A stretch of DNA of 64,000 nucleotides from assembly GCF_002835665.1 (NCBI RefSeq), contig NZ_PIZV01000037.1:52656-116655 (forward strand). The letters run 5' to 3'. Made by a program: the position numbers and the translations under genes. Below the pieces are notes generated by a model. That model was not told the DNA's origin, searched no databases, and saw only the letters and a program-made list of their open reading frames with translations. The DNA is from Chryseobacterium sp. PMSZPI. Lineage in GTDB: Bacteria > Bacteroidota > Bacteroidia > Flavobacteriales > Weeksellaceae. Of this stretch, positions 1 through 8,559 are shown piece after piece (the first letter of the stretch is position 1; each line of letters opens with the position of its first letter).

Positions 1-1885
1 CGGCGTTTCCGATTTTACCATAGATATCCGGTGGTAAAGCAGGATCCTGTCCGTATAATGTTACAGAATCGAAAGCGGTAGATAAACGCTTTGCAGGCAT
101 TTCTGCAGATACATAATGGAATCTTCTGTTGGTTCTTTCCGGACCTCCTTCTCCTGCGAACATTCTTGTAGGATCTTCTCCCGTTCTCTTGAATGGATAA
201 ATTCCGGCTGTATAAGGGAAACTTCCCGGAAGGTTTTCCTGCCCTTTCCATTTGATAAGGTCACCCCAGTCATTGTACTTTGGTAATGCAATTTTTGGGA
301 TTCTCAAGTGGGATAGGGATTCTGTTGAGGTTTCCACTTTAATCTCTTTCCCTCTTACAAAATAAGAGTAAAATTCTGCATGGAAAGCCTTTTTTGTATC
401 ATCCCAAGTTTTTAGGAAATCGATATTATCTTGCTGAAGCTCTTTTTCTGCCTTTTGGTATTCAGTGTCTAAAGCTTCATTAGAAATTATATTTTTAACC
501 CCTTCAATATGATACATTTTTCTGGCTAGCTCAGCTTGCTTTTCAACATTGGTATCATACTGTTTGTTATTTTCAACAATTTCAGAAAGATAACGAACCC
601 TTTTTGGAGGGATAATTGTTACTTCGTCTGTAACTTCTTGTTCAACAAATGTTTTTAAATGTAAATCAGCAAATTTCTCATTTACTTTAGAAACTAATCT
701 ATTGTATAATTCTGTTGTCCCGTGATCGTTGAACTGAGATGCTTTTGTTGCGTAAACCGGCATTTCATCCAATTGTTGTTCCCATAATAAATGGTTTCTC
801 TGGAACTGTTTTCTTACCGCTTGAAGAGCGTCAAGAGCACCACGCTTATCAGATTTATTTAATGCCACTAAATCGGCATAATCCAGCATGTCTATTTTTT
901 CCAATTGTGTAGAGGCTCCATATTCGGGAGTCATTACATACATGGAAACATCTGCAAAGTCCGACACTTCTGAACCTGATTGTCCAATACCTGAAGTTTC
1001 AAGGATAATCACATCAGGATGAGCCAGTTTCAATACATTCAATGCGGAATGGATAAATGGAGACACAGAAACATTGTTTTCTCTGGTTGCCATAGAACGC
1101 ATATAGACCCTGGGATCATTGATGGCATTCATACGAATTCTGTCGCCGAGAAGAGCCCCTCCTGTTTTCTTTTTAGAAGGGTCAATAGAAATGATAGCAA
1201 TTTTTTTATCGATATTGGAACGTAGAAAACGTCTAACCAATTCGTCTGTTAAAGAAGATTTTCCTGCACCTCCGGTACCTGTAATACCGATAATCGGGAT
1301 ATTTAAATCTTTGGATTGCTCGTCGATAGCTTTTACCAATTCTGGTTTTTCATCCGAAAAGTTTTCAACAGCAGAAATAATCTGTGCAATACTTGAAGGG
1401 TTTTCAAAACTGATGGCTGCCAGATCTTTTGGGGTAACATCTTTTCCGGTAGCAAAGTCTGATCTGTGTACTAAATCATCAATCATTCCTTGTAAGCCAA
1501 GTTCGCGGCCGTCATCCGGAGAATAAATTCTGTCGATACCGTAAGACATCAGGTCTTTGATTTCTTCCGGGAGGATTACACCGCCACCGCCACCAAAAAT
1601 TTTGATCTGTGGTGAATTCTTTTCTCTTAAAAGATCATAGATATATTTGAAATATTCGTTGTGACCTCCTTGGTAGGATGTTAACGCAATAGCATTGGCA
1701 TCTTCCTGGATTGCTGTATTCACAACTTCCTCTGCTGATTTGTCGTGTCCTAAGTGAATGACTTCGCATCCGGTTCCCTGGATGACGCGACGCATAATAT
1801 TGATCGCAGCATCATGTCCGTCAAATAATGAGGCCGCTGTTACGATTCTTACCTTGTTGGTTGGAGTATATTTTTGGGTTTCCAT
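1..1885 (-). CDS. icmF: Fused isobutyryl-CoA mutase IcmF, 5' part (runs off the left edge)
   Basis: Adenosylcobalamin-dependent acyl-CoA mutase fused to its own G-protein chaperone; it interconverts isobutyryl-CoA and n-butyryl-CoA. Visible are 628 residues. The B12-binding domain spans about 10-140, with FDGHDAA at 21-27 and His24 as the expected lower cobalt ligand. A MeaB-like GTPase follows, with P-loop GITGTGGAGKSS at 200-211 and NKSD at 343-346. The mutase barrel begins near 555 with TAGIYPFKR and RMFAGEG. Phe576 in RMFAG aligns with the Tyr of RQYAG in methylmalonyl-CoA mutase, which favours an isobutyryl-type substrate. The C-terminal mutase half lies outside the window. The start at 1885 follows a -7 box at 1913-1920. 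Confidence 0.93.
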   Translation of the reverse strand, partial: METQKYTPTNKVRIVTAASLFDGHDAAINIMRRVIQGTGCEVIHLGHDKSAEEVVNTAIQEDANAIALTSYQGGHNEYFKYIYDLLREKNSPQIKIFGGGGGVILPEEIKDLMSYGIDRIYSPDDGRELGLQGMIDDLVHRSDFATGKDVTPKDLAAISFENPSSIAQIISAVENFSDEKPELVKAIDEQSKDLNIPIIGITGTGGAGKSSLTDELVRRFLRSNIDKKIAIISIDPSKKKTGGALLGDRIRMNAINDPRVYMRSMATRENNVSVSPFIHSALNVLKLAHPDVIILETSGIGQSGSEVSDFADVSMYVMTPEYGASTQLEKIDMLDYADLVALNKSDKRGALDALQAVRKQFQRNHLLWEQQLDEMPVYATKASQFNDHGTTELYNRLVSKVNEKFADLHLKTFVEQEVTDEVTIIPPKRVRYLSEIVENNKQYDTNVEKQAELARKMYHIEGVKNIISNEALDTEYQKAEKELQQDNIDFLKTWDDTKKAFHAEFYSYFVRGKEIKVETSTESLSHLRIPKIALPKYNDWGDLIKWKGQENLPGSFPYTAGIYPFKRTGEDPTRMFAGEGGPERTNRRFHYVSAEMPAKRLSTAFDSVTLYGQDPALPPDIYGKIGNA

Positions 1886-1893
1886 AAAAATTC

Positions 1894-1906
1894 TAGAAAG
1901 TTTCTA
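1894..1906. promoter_or_regulatory. 13-bp palindrome in the icmF leader
   Basis: TAGAAAGTTTCTA is a perfect inverted repeat with a one-base centre. It lies between the icmF -7 box and the start codon, where a repressor could block transcription. The operator role is inference. Confidence 0.3.
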
Positions 1907-1912
1907 AGTTTT

Positions 1913-1920
1913 CAAATATA
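1913..1920 (-). promoter_or_regulatory. -7 box for icmF
   Basis: Reads TATATTTG on the minus strand and matches the Bacteroidota consensus TAnnTTTG. It lies 28 nt upstream of the start codon. Confidence 0.5.
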
Positions 1921-2116
1921 ATAATAAAAAAAGAACCTTGTGTTTGATTTTATATTGTTGACTTTCAATATTTTGAGATGCTTTATTTAATAAAAACTCT
2001 CCAGTTTTAGGTTTGATAATTTAAAAGTGTTCAGGTTCGGTAGTTGCAGAATTAAAAAAGATTGCAAGATTTCATTTACAAATTGGTATATCCTTACATT
2101 CTCGAATTAAAATTTT

Positions 2117-2124
2117 TACTTTTG
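2117..2124 (+). promoter_or_regulatory. -7 box for the small membrane protein gene at 2142
   Basis: Reads TACTTTTG, 17 nt before the ATG at 2142. No convincing -33 element was found. Confidence 0.4.
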
Positions 2125-2141
2125 CATCATATTTTACAGAC

Positions 2142-2474
2142 ATGCAAAAAGCTTTGATATATTTCGCGTTGGGAACAGTAGTAAGTTTCCTTATCAATTA
2201 CTTCTTTTTAAGTTCACAAAATATTGGATTGGATATTTATTATGCCTTTGCTTTTGGTTCTGCCTGGGGGATAGCTTATTATTTAGATACTCCCAACTTT
2301 ACGTTACCACAAAAATTAGGATTGTCTTTTGTGGCTATGGGACTTCTTGTTTTAATAGGAACTCTGCTTTTTGACCTTAAATTGGCGATCCCTTCGATAT
2401 TAAAGTTTTCTACGGTTTTTGTGGCCTACTATTTATTTGCCAGCTTCAGAGGAAATAAATCACTTCGTCGCTAG
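2142..2474 (+). CDS. Small integral membrane protein, unknown function
   Basis: 110 residues, almost wholly hydrophobic, with about four predicted membrane segments: roughly 3-22, 29-47, 58-77 and 81-103. It ends with a basic tail, RGNKSLRR. No catalytic motif or recognised domain was seen. A -7 box lies at 2117-2124. Its stop codon overlaps the end of the convergent DUF3667 gene by 4 nt, so the two transcripts must overlap. Function unknown; most likely an inner-membrane protein. Confidence 0.75.
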   Translation: MQKALIYFALGTVVSFLINYFFLSSQNIGLDIYYAFAFGSAWGIAYYLDTPNFTLPQKLGLSFVAMGLLVLIGTLLFDLKLAIPSILKFSTVFVAYYLFASFRGNKSLRR

Positions 2475-3574
2475 TGCATCATCCAGAAACTGACATATAG
2501 CAGAATCAGGAACATAATCAGTATACCAATAGAATTTACGATAAATAATGCCATTCCCTTTAGAATGCTTGTGCTCTTTTTGGTATCGTATACTCTGTGG
2601 TGAGCTACAAAGAAATATACAGACATATATACCAATACAGCAGCATATAGCAATATCATCACGAAGGTAATGATACCGTTATCAGGTAATAAACTTCGTA
2701 TTTTGGGAAGAAATATCAAAATAAGAGTGCTCAGTAGCAGGAATGAAAAATAATGGAGCGTAAAGATTCCATGATCAAAAAACCACCATCTTTTTTTGTT
2801 GTGAAACACCCATAAGAAGAAGGCAAATACAGGCAGGTAAACAAATAAAGCTTTCGGAAGTGTATGAACCAAAGTTTCTGTAAATCGTTTTGAAATTTCA
2901 TCATGGCTAAGTCCGCTGTCCTGAAGATGAAATAGTTTTTTAGCAAAGGGTCTTATGTAAGCATAAGCAATATCTTTCTTCACATGGGAAATGGAGTCAA
3001 ATTGTTCCATATTCTTTGCGCCCAGAATAATTAATTTTCCATTGGATGCTTTATCGATAAGACTGGTGTCAGAATCATCTTTTATGTCATTAAGTTTTAT
3101 AGATTCATCCTCTTTCGGAAGATTTATATCTTCCTTGTGAAGTGTAATTCTTTTTTTCAGGGTGTCTGTAATTTGTGCAATTTCTTTTGGAGTCTCCTTC
3201 TTTTCTTTTATAACCTGGAGAGTATTGTCTCTGTTGGGCGTATTGTCCTCCGTTTTAGAATGTGAAAAAAGAGAAGGTAAAAAGAAAGTAATAAAACTTA
3301 TAAAAATATACAGTTTTACAGGGGCTACATAGATTTGCCTTTTACCGGCTAAATATTCCTGAGTAAGTTTGCCGGGGCGGGTAAACAAGTATTGTATGGT
3401 TTTCCAGAATTGGCCATCGTAATGGGTAAAGTCTTCAATGAAGTGGGTAAAGAGGAAATGAAAAGGTTGTTTGCTTTCAATATTTTCCTGCCCGCAGTGT
3501 GGGCAGAATCTTTCTTCGACGTGGTGTCCGCAGTTCAGACAGGTTTTGTCTTCTCTGATCTTTCCGTGGCTCAT
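2471..3574 (-). CDS. DUF3667 domain membrane protein with N-terminal zinc ribbon
   Basis: 367 residues. The N-terminus carries two CxxC pairs, CLNCGHH and CPHCGQEN, a probable zinc ribbon. The DUF3667 signature follows, including FIEDFTHYDGQFWKT and RPGKLTQEYLAGKR. The C-terminal half has four or five membrane helices. A charged loop of about 100 residues sits between the first helix and the rest. The start was set at 3574 (MSHGKIRED) and not at the upstream ATG at 3595, because the -7 box at 3593-3600 overlaps that upstream codon. Biological role unknown. Confidence 0.85.
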   Translation of the reverse strand: MSHGKIREDKTCLNCGHHVEERFCPHCGQENIESKQPFHFLFTHFIEDFTHYDGQFWKTIQYLFTRPGKLTQEYLAGKRQIYVAPVKLYIFISFITFFLPSLFSHSKTEDNTPNRDNTLQVIKEKKETPKEIAQITDTLKKRITLHKEDINLPKEDESIKLNDIKDDSDTSLIDKASNGKLIILGAKNMEQFDSISHVKKDIAYAYIRPFAKKLFHLQDSGLSHDEISKRFTETLVHTLPKALFVYLPVFAFFLWVFHNKKRWWFFDHGIFTLHYFSFLLLSTLILIFLPKIRSLLPDNGIITFVMILLYAAVLVYMSVYFFVAHHRVYDTKKSTSILKGMALFIVNSIGILIMFLILLYVSFWMMH

Positions 3575-3592
3575 GGATGAAAAAGTTTGTAG

Positions 3593-3600
3593 CAAAGATA
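3593..3600 (-). promoter_or_regulatory. -7 box that decides the DUF3667 start
   Basis: Reads TATCTTTG on the minus strand. It overlaps the first possible ATG of the frame, so the downstream ATG at 3574 is preferred. Confidence 0.5.
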
Positions 3601-3844
3601 AATATTTCGAAAGATAAAATAATGATATCGATAAGTTTTTGTGGGAATTTTTAAAGTAAATTGAATAAAGAAAGAGTTGAGGGAAGAAACTCTTACTTTA
3701 TCAGTTGTGTTTTTAGAATCTTCTAAACGTTTTTTTTCATCGCAACAACAATTTACAAGTTTTATGCCAAAGCTTAAGGATGTGTTAAAATCTATTAAAA
3801 ATATCTAACGGGTACAGCTTTCTATAGATTAAATAAAATATGTT
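3601..3844. other. Intergenic region upstream of the ribosomal operon
   Basis: AT-rich stretch between the DUF3667 promoter and the rplM promoter. I see no gene, RNA or repeat in it. Confidence 0.5.
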
Positions 3845-3874
3845 TTTGAGATATAAAAATTATTTGTACCTTTG
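3845..3874 (+). promoter_or_regulatory. Promoter of rplM-rpsI
   Basis: TTTG at 3845-3848 and TACCTTTG at 3867-3874, separated by 18 nt. Both elements of the Bacteroidota promoter are present at suitable spacing. The leader is about 40 nt and contains a short ACCC/GGGT hairpin near 3878-3892. Confidence 0.7.
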
Positions 3875-3920
3875 CACACCCTTTTAGGGGTAAATTATGT
3901 TTAATCTTTAACTAAAACGT

Positions 3921-4376
3921 GTGAATACATTAAGTTACAAAACTGTTTCAGCGAACAAAGCTACTGCTAATAAAGAATGGGTTGTGGTAGACGCTGAAGG
4001 ACAGCCGTTAGGTAGATTAGCTTCTACGGTTGCAAAGATTTTGAGAGGTAAGCACAAAACGAATTTTACACCTCACGTAGATTGTGGTGATAACGTAATC
4101 GTTTTGAATGCTGGGAAAATTACACTTTCCGGAAACAAGTGGGCTGATAAGACTTACATCTGGCATACAGGATATCCTGGAGGACAGAAGTCTATGACTG
4201 CGGCTGAACTTCAAAAGAAAGATTCTTTAAAGGTATTAGAGAAGTCTGTAAAAGGTATGTTGCCTAAAAACAGATTAGGAGCTGCTATCCTTAAAAATCT
4301 TTATTTATATGAAGGAACTGAGCACAAACATGAAGCTCAACAGCCTAAAACAATTAATGTTAACGAATTTAAATAA
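3921..4376 (+). CDS. rplM: 50S ribosomal protein L13
   Basis: 151 residues, normal for L13. It contains WVVVDAEGQPLGRLAS near the N-terminus, then HKTNFTPHVDCGDNVIV and GMLPKNRLG, all typical of the family. L13 is an early-assembling protein of the large subunit. The start is GTG at 3921. It is the first gene of rplM-rpsI, with a 6-nt gap to rpsI, and has a well-formed promoter at 3845-3874. Confidence 0.97.
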   Translation: MNTLSYKTVSANKATANKEWVVVDAEGQPLGRLASTVAKILRGKHKTNFTPHVDCGDNVIVLNAGKITLSGNKWADKTYIWHTGYPGGQKSMTAAELQKKDSLKVLEKSVKGMLPKNRLGAAILKNLYLYEGTEHKHEAQQPKTINVNEFK

Positions 4377-4382
4377 TTAATT

Positions 4383-4769
4383 ATGTCTATAGTTCACAAA
4401 ATCGGAAGAAGAAAAACTTCTGTAGCAAGAGTTTATGTAAGACCAGGTTCTGGAAACATTACAGTAAACGGTAAAGATGCTAAAGAATATTTCTCTACAG
4501 ACGTGATGGTTTACAAATTAAACCAACCGTTCATCCTTTCTGAGACTGTTGGTCAGTATGACGTTACCGTAAACGTATTCGGTGGTGGTAATACAGGTCA
4601 GGCAGAGGCTATCAGATTAGGTATTTCAAGAGCTTTATGCGAAATCAACGCTGAGTTCAGATTAGCATTAAAGCCAGCTGGTTTACTTACAAGAGACGCA
4701 AGAATGGTGGAAAGAAAGAAGCCAGGTCAGAAAAAAGCAAGAAAGAGATTCCAATTCTCAAAACGTTAA
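4383..4769 (+). CDS. rpsI: 30S ribosomal protein S9
   Basis: 128 residues. It carries the S9 signature [19 protein letters not shown] and the basic tail ending FQFSKR that reaches toward the P-site tRNA. It follows rplM by 6 nt and is surely cotranscribed with it. A 185-nt structured gap separates it from rpsB. Confidence 0.97.
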   Translation: MSIVHKIGRRKTSVARVYVRPGSGNITVNGKDAKEYFSTDVMVYKLNQPFILSETVGQYDVTVNVFGGGNTGQAEAIRLGISRALCEINAEFRLALKPAGLLTRDARMVERKKPGQKKARKRFQFSKR

Positions 4770-4779
4770 TTTTTTTTCA

Positions 4780-4842
4780 GACATCAGATTGGAGATGTCA
4801 GATTTCAGACTTTTTTTGTCTGGTATCTTATATCTGAAATCT
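4780..4842 (+). repeat. Inverted repeats in the rpsI-rpsB spacer
   Basis: Three foldable pairs are visible. GACATC/GATGTC lies at 4780-4799. CAGAC/GTCTG at 4806-4822 flanks seven T. AGATTTCAGA at 4800-4809 pairs with TCTGAAATCT at 4833-4842. The last two compete for the same bases. This may be a weak terminator, an rpsB leader control or a dispersed intergenic repeat; sequence alone does not decide. Confidence 0.4.
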
Positions 4843-4954
4843 ATTAATCTAAATTTAAAATTGCCCGTTACGTTTAGCATCCAAACGCTTCTCCCATCTA
4901 AAGAAGTTGTTGATTGTTTAAAAGACGGAAAGTAAACTAACAAAAACAGAAAAC

Positions 4955-5716
4955 ATGGCAAAAGCAAATGTAAAAGACCTTTTAGAGGCTGGCGTACACT
5001 TCGGTCACATGACGAGAAAGTGGAATCCAAATATGGCTCCATACATTTTTATGGAGAAAAACGGTATTCACATTGTAGACTTACATAAAACAGCAGTTAA
5101 ATTGGACGAAGCTTGTAATGCTTTAGAAAAATTAACTTCTGCAGGTAAAAAAGTTCTTTTCGTAGCTACTAAGAAGCAAGCGAAAGAAGTTGTTGCAAAA
5201 CACGCTTCTGAACTTAATATGCCTTATATTACAGAAAGATGGCCTGGAGGTATGTTAACGAACTTCGTTACTATCAGAAAGGCGGTAAAGAAGATGAACT
5301 CTATCGACAAAATGAAAAAAGACGGTACGTTCGAAACTTTATCTAAAAAAGAAAGATTACAAGTTGACAGACAAAGAGCTAACCTGGAGAAGAACTTAGG
5401 TTCTATCGCTGACATGGTGAGACTTCCTTCTGCTGTATTTGTAGTTGATATCTTAAGAGAACACATCGCGGTAACTGAAGCTAAGAAACTAGGTATTCCA
5501 GTTTTCGGTATCGTTGATACAAACTCTGACCCTAGAAAAGTTGACTTCGTTATCCCAGGAAACGATGATGCTTCTAAGTCTATTGATATGATCCTTAGCG
5601 TAGTTTCTGAATCTATCAAAGAAGGTCAGTCTCAAAGAAAAGCTGATAAAGAAAAATCTAAAGAAGAAGGAGAAAAAGTATCTGCTGATACAGATGCTGA
5701 TTTCGATGCAGAATAA
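4955..5716 (+). CDS. rpsB: 30S ribosomal protein S2
   Basis: 253 residues. The start MAKANVKDLLEAGVHFGH is typical of S2, as are RWPGGMLTNF and FGIVDTNSDPRKVDFVIPGN. The C-terminus is an acidic, lysine-rich extension of about 25 residues. A strong terminator with a TTCG loop follows at 5743. tsf, which normally comes next, is instead about 17 kb away on the other strand. Confidence 0.97.
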   Translation: MAKANVKDLLEAGVHFGHMTRKWNPNMAPYIFMEKNGIHIVDLHKTAVKLDEACNALEKLTSAGKKVLFVATKKQAKEVVAKHASELNMPYITERWPGGMLTNFVTIRKAVKKMNSIDKMKKDGTFETLSKKERLQVDRQRANLEKNLGSIADMVRLPSAVFVVDILREHIAVTEAKKLGIPVFGIVDTNSDPRKVDFVIPGNDDASKSIDMILSVVSESIKEGQSQRKADKEKSKEEGEKVSADTDADFDAE

Positions 5717-5742
5717 TTAAAGATTTTCTTTAATATAGGAAA

Positions 5743-5773
5743 AACGCTGGATTTCGATCCAGCGTTTTTTTTG
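5743..5773 (+). terminator. rpsB terminator
   Basis: Perfect 10-bp stem (AACGCTGGAT and its complement) closed by a TTCG tetraloop and followed by a run of T. Confidence 0.9.
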
Positions 5774-5825
5774 TTTGCTTTAGAGCTATATTTTTGCCTG
5801 GTGAAGGGTTTATATAAGAAATATA

Positions 5826-5848
5826 AAAACCCACAATTTGCGGGTTTG
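5826..5848 (-). terminator. Terminator of the minus-strand gene ending at 5856
   Basis: On the minus strand, AACCCGCA and TGTGGGTT form a stem closed by a short AT loop, followed by TTTTATAT. It faces the rpsB terminator 50 nt away. Confidence 0.65.
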
Positions 5849-5855
5849 TTTGTTC

Positions 5856-6287
5856 TTAATTGGAGAGTTTTACAGAATAAGAAGTTGTAATGAACTTTGT
5901 TGATTGATAACTGGAATTGCAAACCGTTCCTGATAATCTGTAATTTTGATTTTTTGGAACCATTGTATATCCCATTTTTCCCGCCGTTATAGGAATCTTT
6001 TTAAAGAAATTGTTTCCGCTTATCGTAAGTACCATATTGCATGGAGATCTATTTTCTACTGAAATGGATGTTCTGGGATTACCCGGATCATCATCATTAA
6101 GAAGATCGTTCAATACTTCTGCCGTCTCAGGTTTATAGGTCTTGATTAGCTCACTATATTCTCTTTCTGCACTGGCAGCATTTCCGGAGTTATTAGTCGG
6201 ATAAGGCCTTATCGGATAACCGCCATAGTTAACACTGCAGCTGGTAAGGATACAAGATATCCCTGTAAGAATTAATAGCTTCTTCAT
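5856..6287 (-). CDS. Small secreted lipoprotein, family member A
   Basis: 143 residues with a lipoprotein signal peptide (lipobox LTSC, Cys at about 16). The C-terminal half is related to the products at 6295, 7786 and 23850. Shared features are a paired-cysteine pattern (CNMVLTISG ... GTVC), a Tyr-rich stretch and a closing beta-rich tail. This is the shortest and most diverged copy and lacks the N-terminal HPDDP repeat. It lies 7 nt downstream of member B, at the end of the trmB operon. The family may be the one catalogued as DUF6759, recalled from memory. Function unknown. Confidence 0.7.
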   Translation of the reverse strand: MKKLLILTGISCILTSCSVNYGGYPIRPYPTNNSGNAASAEREYSELIKTYKPETAEVLNDLLNDDDPGNPRTSISVENRSPCNMVLTISGNNFFKKIPITAGKMGYTMVPKNQNYRLSGTVCNSSYQSTKFITTSYSVKLSN

Positions 6288-6294
6288 ACCTGTT

Positions 6295-6996
6295 TTATTT
6301 TTTTACTTTACGTTTTTTCAAAGATTTTTCCGATTCAATTTCTTTCAATGCAGTTTCCTGATTCTTGTTTACTTCAGAAGTAGATTGCCCGGGATTATCA
6401 ATCGTAACAAAGATACTTTTTTTTATATCTTTCTGAGAGGTGTATTTCATATCACAAACATTGCTCTTAAGAGTATAAAAACCCTTATTGACTATAATGA
6501 AGTTTTCTCCGTGAGCAGGGACAGCAAGGTTATAATAGTCTTGTCCTTCAATTTTTAACACAATATTACAATCCGAGTTATTTTTGAACAAAAGGATGGC
6601 CTCTTTTTTGGTAATGTCTTCATTGAGCATTGCATTCAGAAATTGTGCAGTTCTATTTTTGTGTTCTGCAGAACTTTCCGCAAGTAATCGTTTAAATTCT
6701 GCTGCTTCCTCTGAATTTGGATCTTTCATGGCATTCTTTGGAATATCTGAGATGACCGGCCTTGCCTCCATAGGTTTGGCATTGTGGGCACCTTTTGTCC
6801 ATTCAGAGTTTTTTAATGCAATAAGTTTAGGCTTCAGCACACTTCTTTTAGGATCGTCAGGATGTGCGTTCTTTAGATATTCTTCAATTTCTTTGACATT
6901 TGTGCTTTTTAGAATGTCTTTGCTTTTTTGTGCATATGTAAAGCCCGGGATAAGAAAAGTGAAGAATAAAATCGTTAAAAAATTTTTTTTCATCAA
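6295..6996 (-). CDS. Secreted protein, family member B
   Basis: 233 residues with a signal peptide ending near YAQ. An N-terminal motif, EEYLKNAHPDDPKRSVLKP, is shared with member C. After a charged linker, the C-terminal domain of about 75 residues runs NNSDCNIVLKIEGQDYY, VPAHGENFIIVNKG and SNVCDMKYTSQK. Two cysteines are conserved in all four members and could form a disulfide. It starts 14 nt after trmB ends and is followed 7 nt later by member A, so the three are one transcript. Exported protein of unknown function. Confidence 0.75.
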   Translation of the reverse strand: MMKKNFLTILFFTFLIPGFTYAQKSKDILKSTNVKEIEEYLKNAHPDDPKRSVLKPKLIALKNSEWTKGAHNAKPMEARPVISDIPKNAMKDPNSEEAAEFKRLLAESSAEHKNRTAQFLNAMLNEDITKKEAILLFKNNSDCNIVLKIEGQDYYNLAVPAHGENFIIVNKGFYTLKSNVCDMKYTSQKDIKKSIFVTIDNPGQSTSEVNKNQETALKEIESEKSLKKRKVKK

Positions 6997-7010
6997 TGTT
7001 AATTATTTCA

Positions 7011-7688
7011 TCAGCTTATCCGGAATTTAATATACGTTATTGTTTTTCCTTTAGCCGAGAATAATTCTTCATAATATGTCTTAATATCTCTCAGATGGGG
7101 TGTATTAGGATCATATTCCGGTGCACCATAGATATCATGATGCGCGGTAATGATTTCATACCCGGCGCCTTGTAAATATCCAAGTGTATATCCGTGTAAA
7201 AATTCTGAATCAGTTTTTAAATGGATAATTCCACCGGGCTTCAGGAATTTTTTATAACGATTTAAAAAGTCCGGATGGGTTAATCTGTGTTTTGTTCTTT
7301 TATATTTAATTTGTGGGTCTGGAAAAGTAATCCAGATCTCATCCACTTCATTCTCTGCAAAGAAATGATCAACAAGCTCGATTTGTGATCTTAAAAAAGC
7401 TACATTATTCATATTGCTCTCTACAGCTTCTTTAGCACCAAACCAAAATCTGGCTCCTTTAATATCGATACCGATAAAGTTTTTTTCAGGAAATGTTTTG
7501 GCAAGTCCTACAGAATATTCTCCTTTTCCACAACCTAATTCCAAAACGATCGGATGATCATTTTTAAAGAAGTTTTCTCTCCATTTCCCCTTCAATTCAA
7601 AGCCATTTAAAGCATCTTCTCTTGTAGGTTGGATTACGTTTGGTAATATTTTGTTTTCTGCGAATCTTGCTAATTTATTCTTGCCCAT
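7011..7688 (-). CDS. trmB: tRNA (guanine-N7-)-methyltransferase
   Basis: 225 residues. TrmB makes m7G46 in tRNA using S-adenosylmethionine. Visible motifs are the SAM-binding LELGCGKGEYSVGLA, IGIDIKGARFW, and the TrmB hallmark ITFPDPQIKYKRTKHRLTHP. The start at 7688 (MGKNKLARF) is preferred over an ATG 180 nt upstream because the -7 box lies at 7711-7718. A perfect 8-bp inverted repeat sits just ahead of the start. It is cotranscribed with members B and A of the secreted family, an unexpected pairing. Confidence 0.93.
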   Translation of the reverse strand: MGKNKLARFAENKILPNVIQPTREDALNGFELKGKWRENFFKNDHPIVLELGCGKGEYSVGLAKTFPEKNFIGIDIKGARFWFGAKEAVESNMNNVAFLRSQIELVDHFFAENEVDEIWITFPDPQIKYKRTKHRLTHPDFLNRYKKFLKPGGIIHLKTDSEFLHGYTLGYLQGAGYEIITAHHDIYGAPEYDPNTPHLRDIKTYYEELFSAKGKTITYIKFRIS

Positions 7689-7690
7689 TG

Positions 7691-7709
7691 AGTCATTTAT
7701 AAAATGACT
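7691..7709. promoter_or_regulatory. Inverted repeat in the trmB leader
   Basis: AGTCATTT and AAATGACT form a perfect 8-bp inverted repeat with a 3-nt centre between the -7 box and the ATG. It could be a start-site hairpin or an operator. Confidence 0.35.
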
Positions 7710-7710
7710 G

Positions 7711-7718
7711 CAAAAATA
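7711..7718 (-). promoter_or_regulatory. -7 box for the trmB operon
   Basis: Reads TATTTTTG on the minus strand, 23 nt upstream of the chosen trmB start. Confidence 0.5.
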
Positions 7719-7785
7719 GTAAAATTTACATAGATTTTTGTCTTTTGGTACTAAAAGACATGCTGAGAATATGTTTATTATCTCA

Positions 7786-8559
7786 TTATTGAGCTGCTGC
7801 ACTTCCCAAAGCAACCATGATTGGCCTTTGAACTGTTTTTTGTGAAGCATATTGTGCGCCGCAAACAAGGCTTGTGAAAAGATATTGTCCTTTTTCTATC
7901 ACGATTGAATTTTCTCCCTGAGCGGGTACGGCAAGTCGGTATTTGGTGGTTCCCACGCCTTCCATACGTACAATAATATTACAATCTGATTTGTTTTGAA
8001 TTAAGACGATACACTCCTTGGTATTAGGGTCGTTGTCAAATAGGGAATTGAGGATTTTAACTGTTTTGTTTTTGTGTTCAACAGGAGTTACTGCCATCAG
8101 CATATTGAATTCTTCGGCTTCTGCATTGGGAATAGCTGTGTTCGTACTGGCATTGATGACATAAGTATTTTGAGCGTTGCTTGGAGTATATTTATCAGTG
8201 GCTTCCTTAGAGGCTAATTCAGCTTTATATTTTGCGATTTGTTTTTGTTTGATAATAGCATTCATTTCATCGAAAGAGATCTTTGTAGAGGGTCTTCTTT
8301 TCAATAATGCAAGCATTTCCTGCATATCTTTTACCTTTTGATCGGCAGGATGTGCATTTTTGATATATTCTCTCATCAATTCCATCACTCTGGGCTTTAA
8401 GACCGATCTTCGTGGGTCATCAGGATGAGCGTCTCGTAAAAAAGCATTGATTTCATAGATATTATTGCTTTTCATAATATCACTGTAATCTTTTCCTTTC
8501 TTTTGAGCTGATAGACTTAAAAACAAAACCGAACTAAAAAGTAAAAGTATTTTTTTCAT
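7786..8559 (-). CDS. Secreted protein, family member C
   Basis: 257 residues with a signal peptide ending LSLSAQ. It has two N-terminal repeats, AFLRDAHPDDPRRSVLKP followed by REYIKNAHPADQKVKDM. A Lys-rich helical stretch then leads to the family C-terminal domain: NKSDCNIIVRMEG, VPAQGENSIVIEKGQY and SLVCGAQYASQK. Largest member of the family of four seen here. It lies 97 nt upstream of trmB, with the trmB promoter between, so it is probably transcribed separately with some readthrough. Function unknown. Confidence 0.75.
   Translation of the reverse strand: MKKILLLFSSVLFLSLSAQKKGKDYSDIMKSNNIYEINAFLRDAHPDDPRRSVLKPRVMELMREYIKNAHPADQKVKDMQEMLALLKRRPSTKISFDEMNAIIKQKQIAKYKAELASKEATDKYTPSNAQNTYVINASTNTAIPNAEAEEFNMLMAVTPVEHKNKTVKILNSLFDNDPNTKECIVLIQNKSDCNIIVRMEGVGTTKYRLAVPAQGENSIVIEKGQYLFTSLVCGAQYASQKTVQRPIMVALGSAAAQ

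Noticed and set aside
15..291. Open frames opposite icmF
   Set aside because: They are shadows of the highly conserved mutase frame and have no protein-like motifs.
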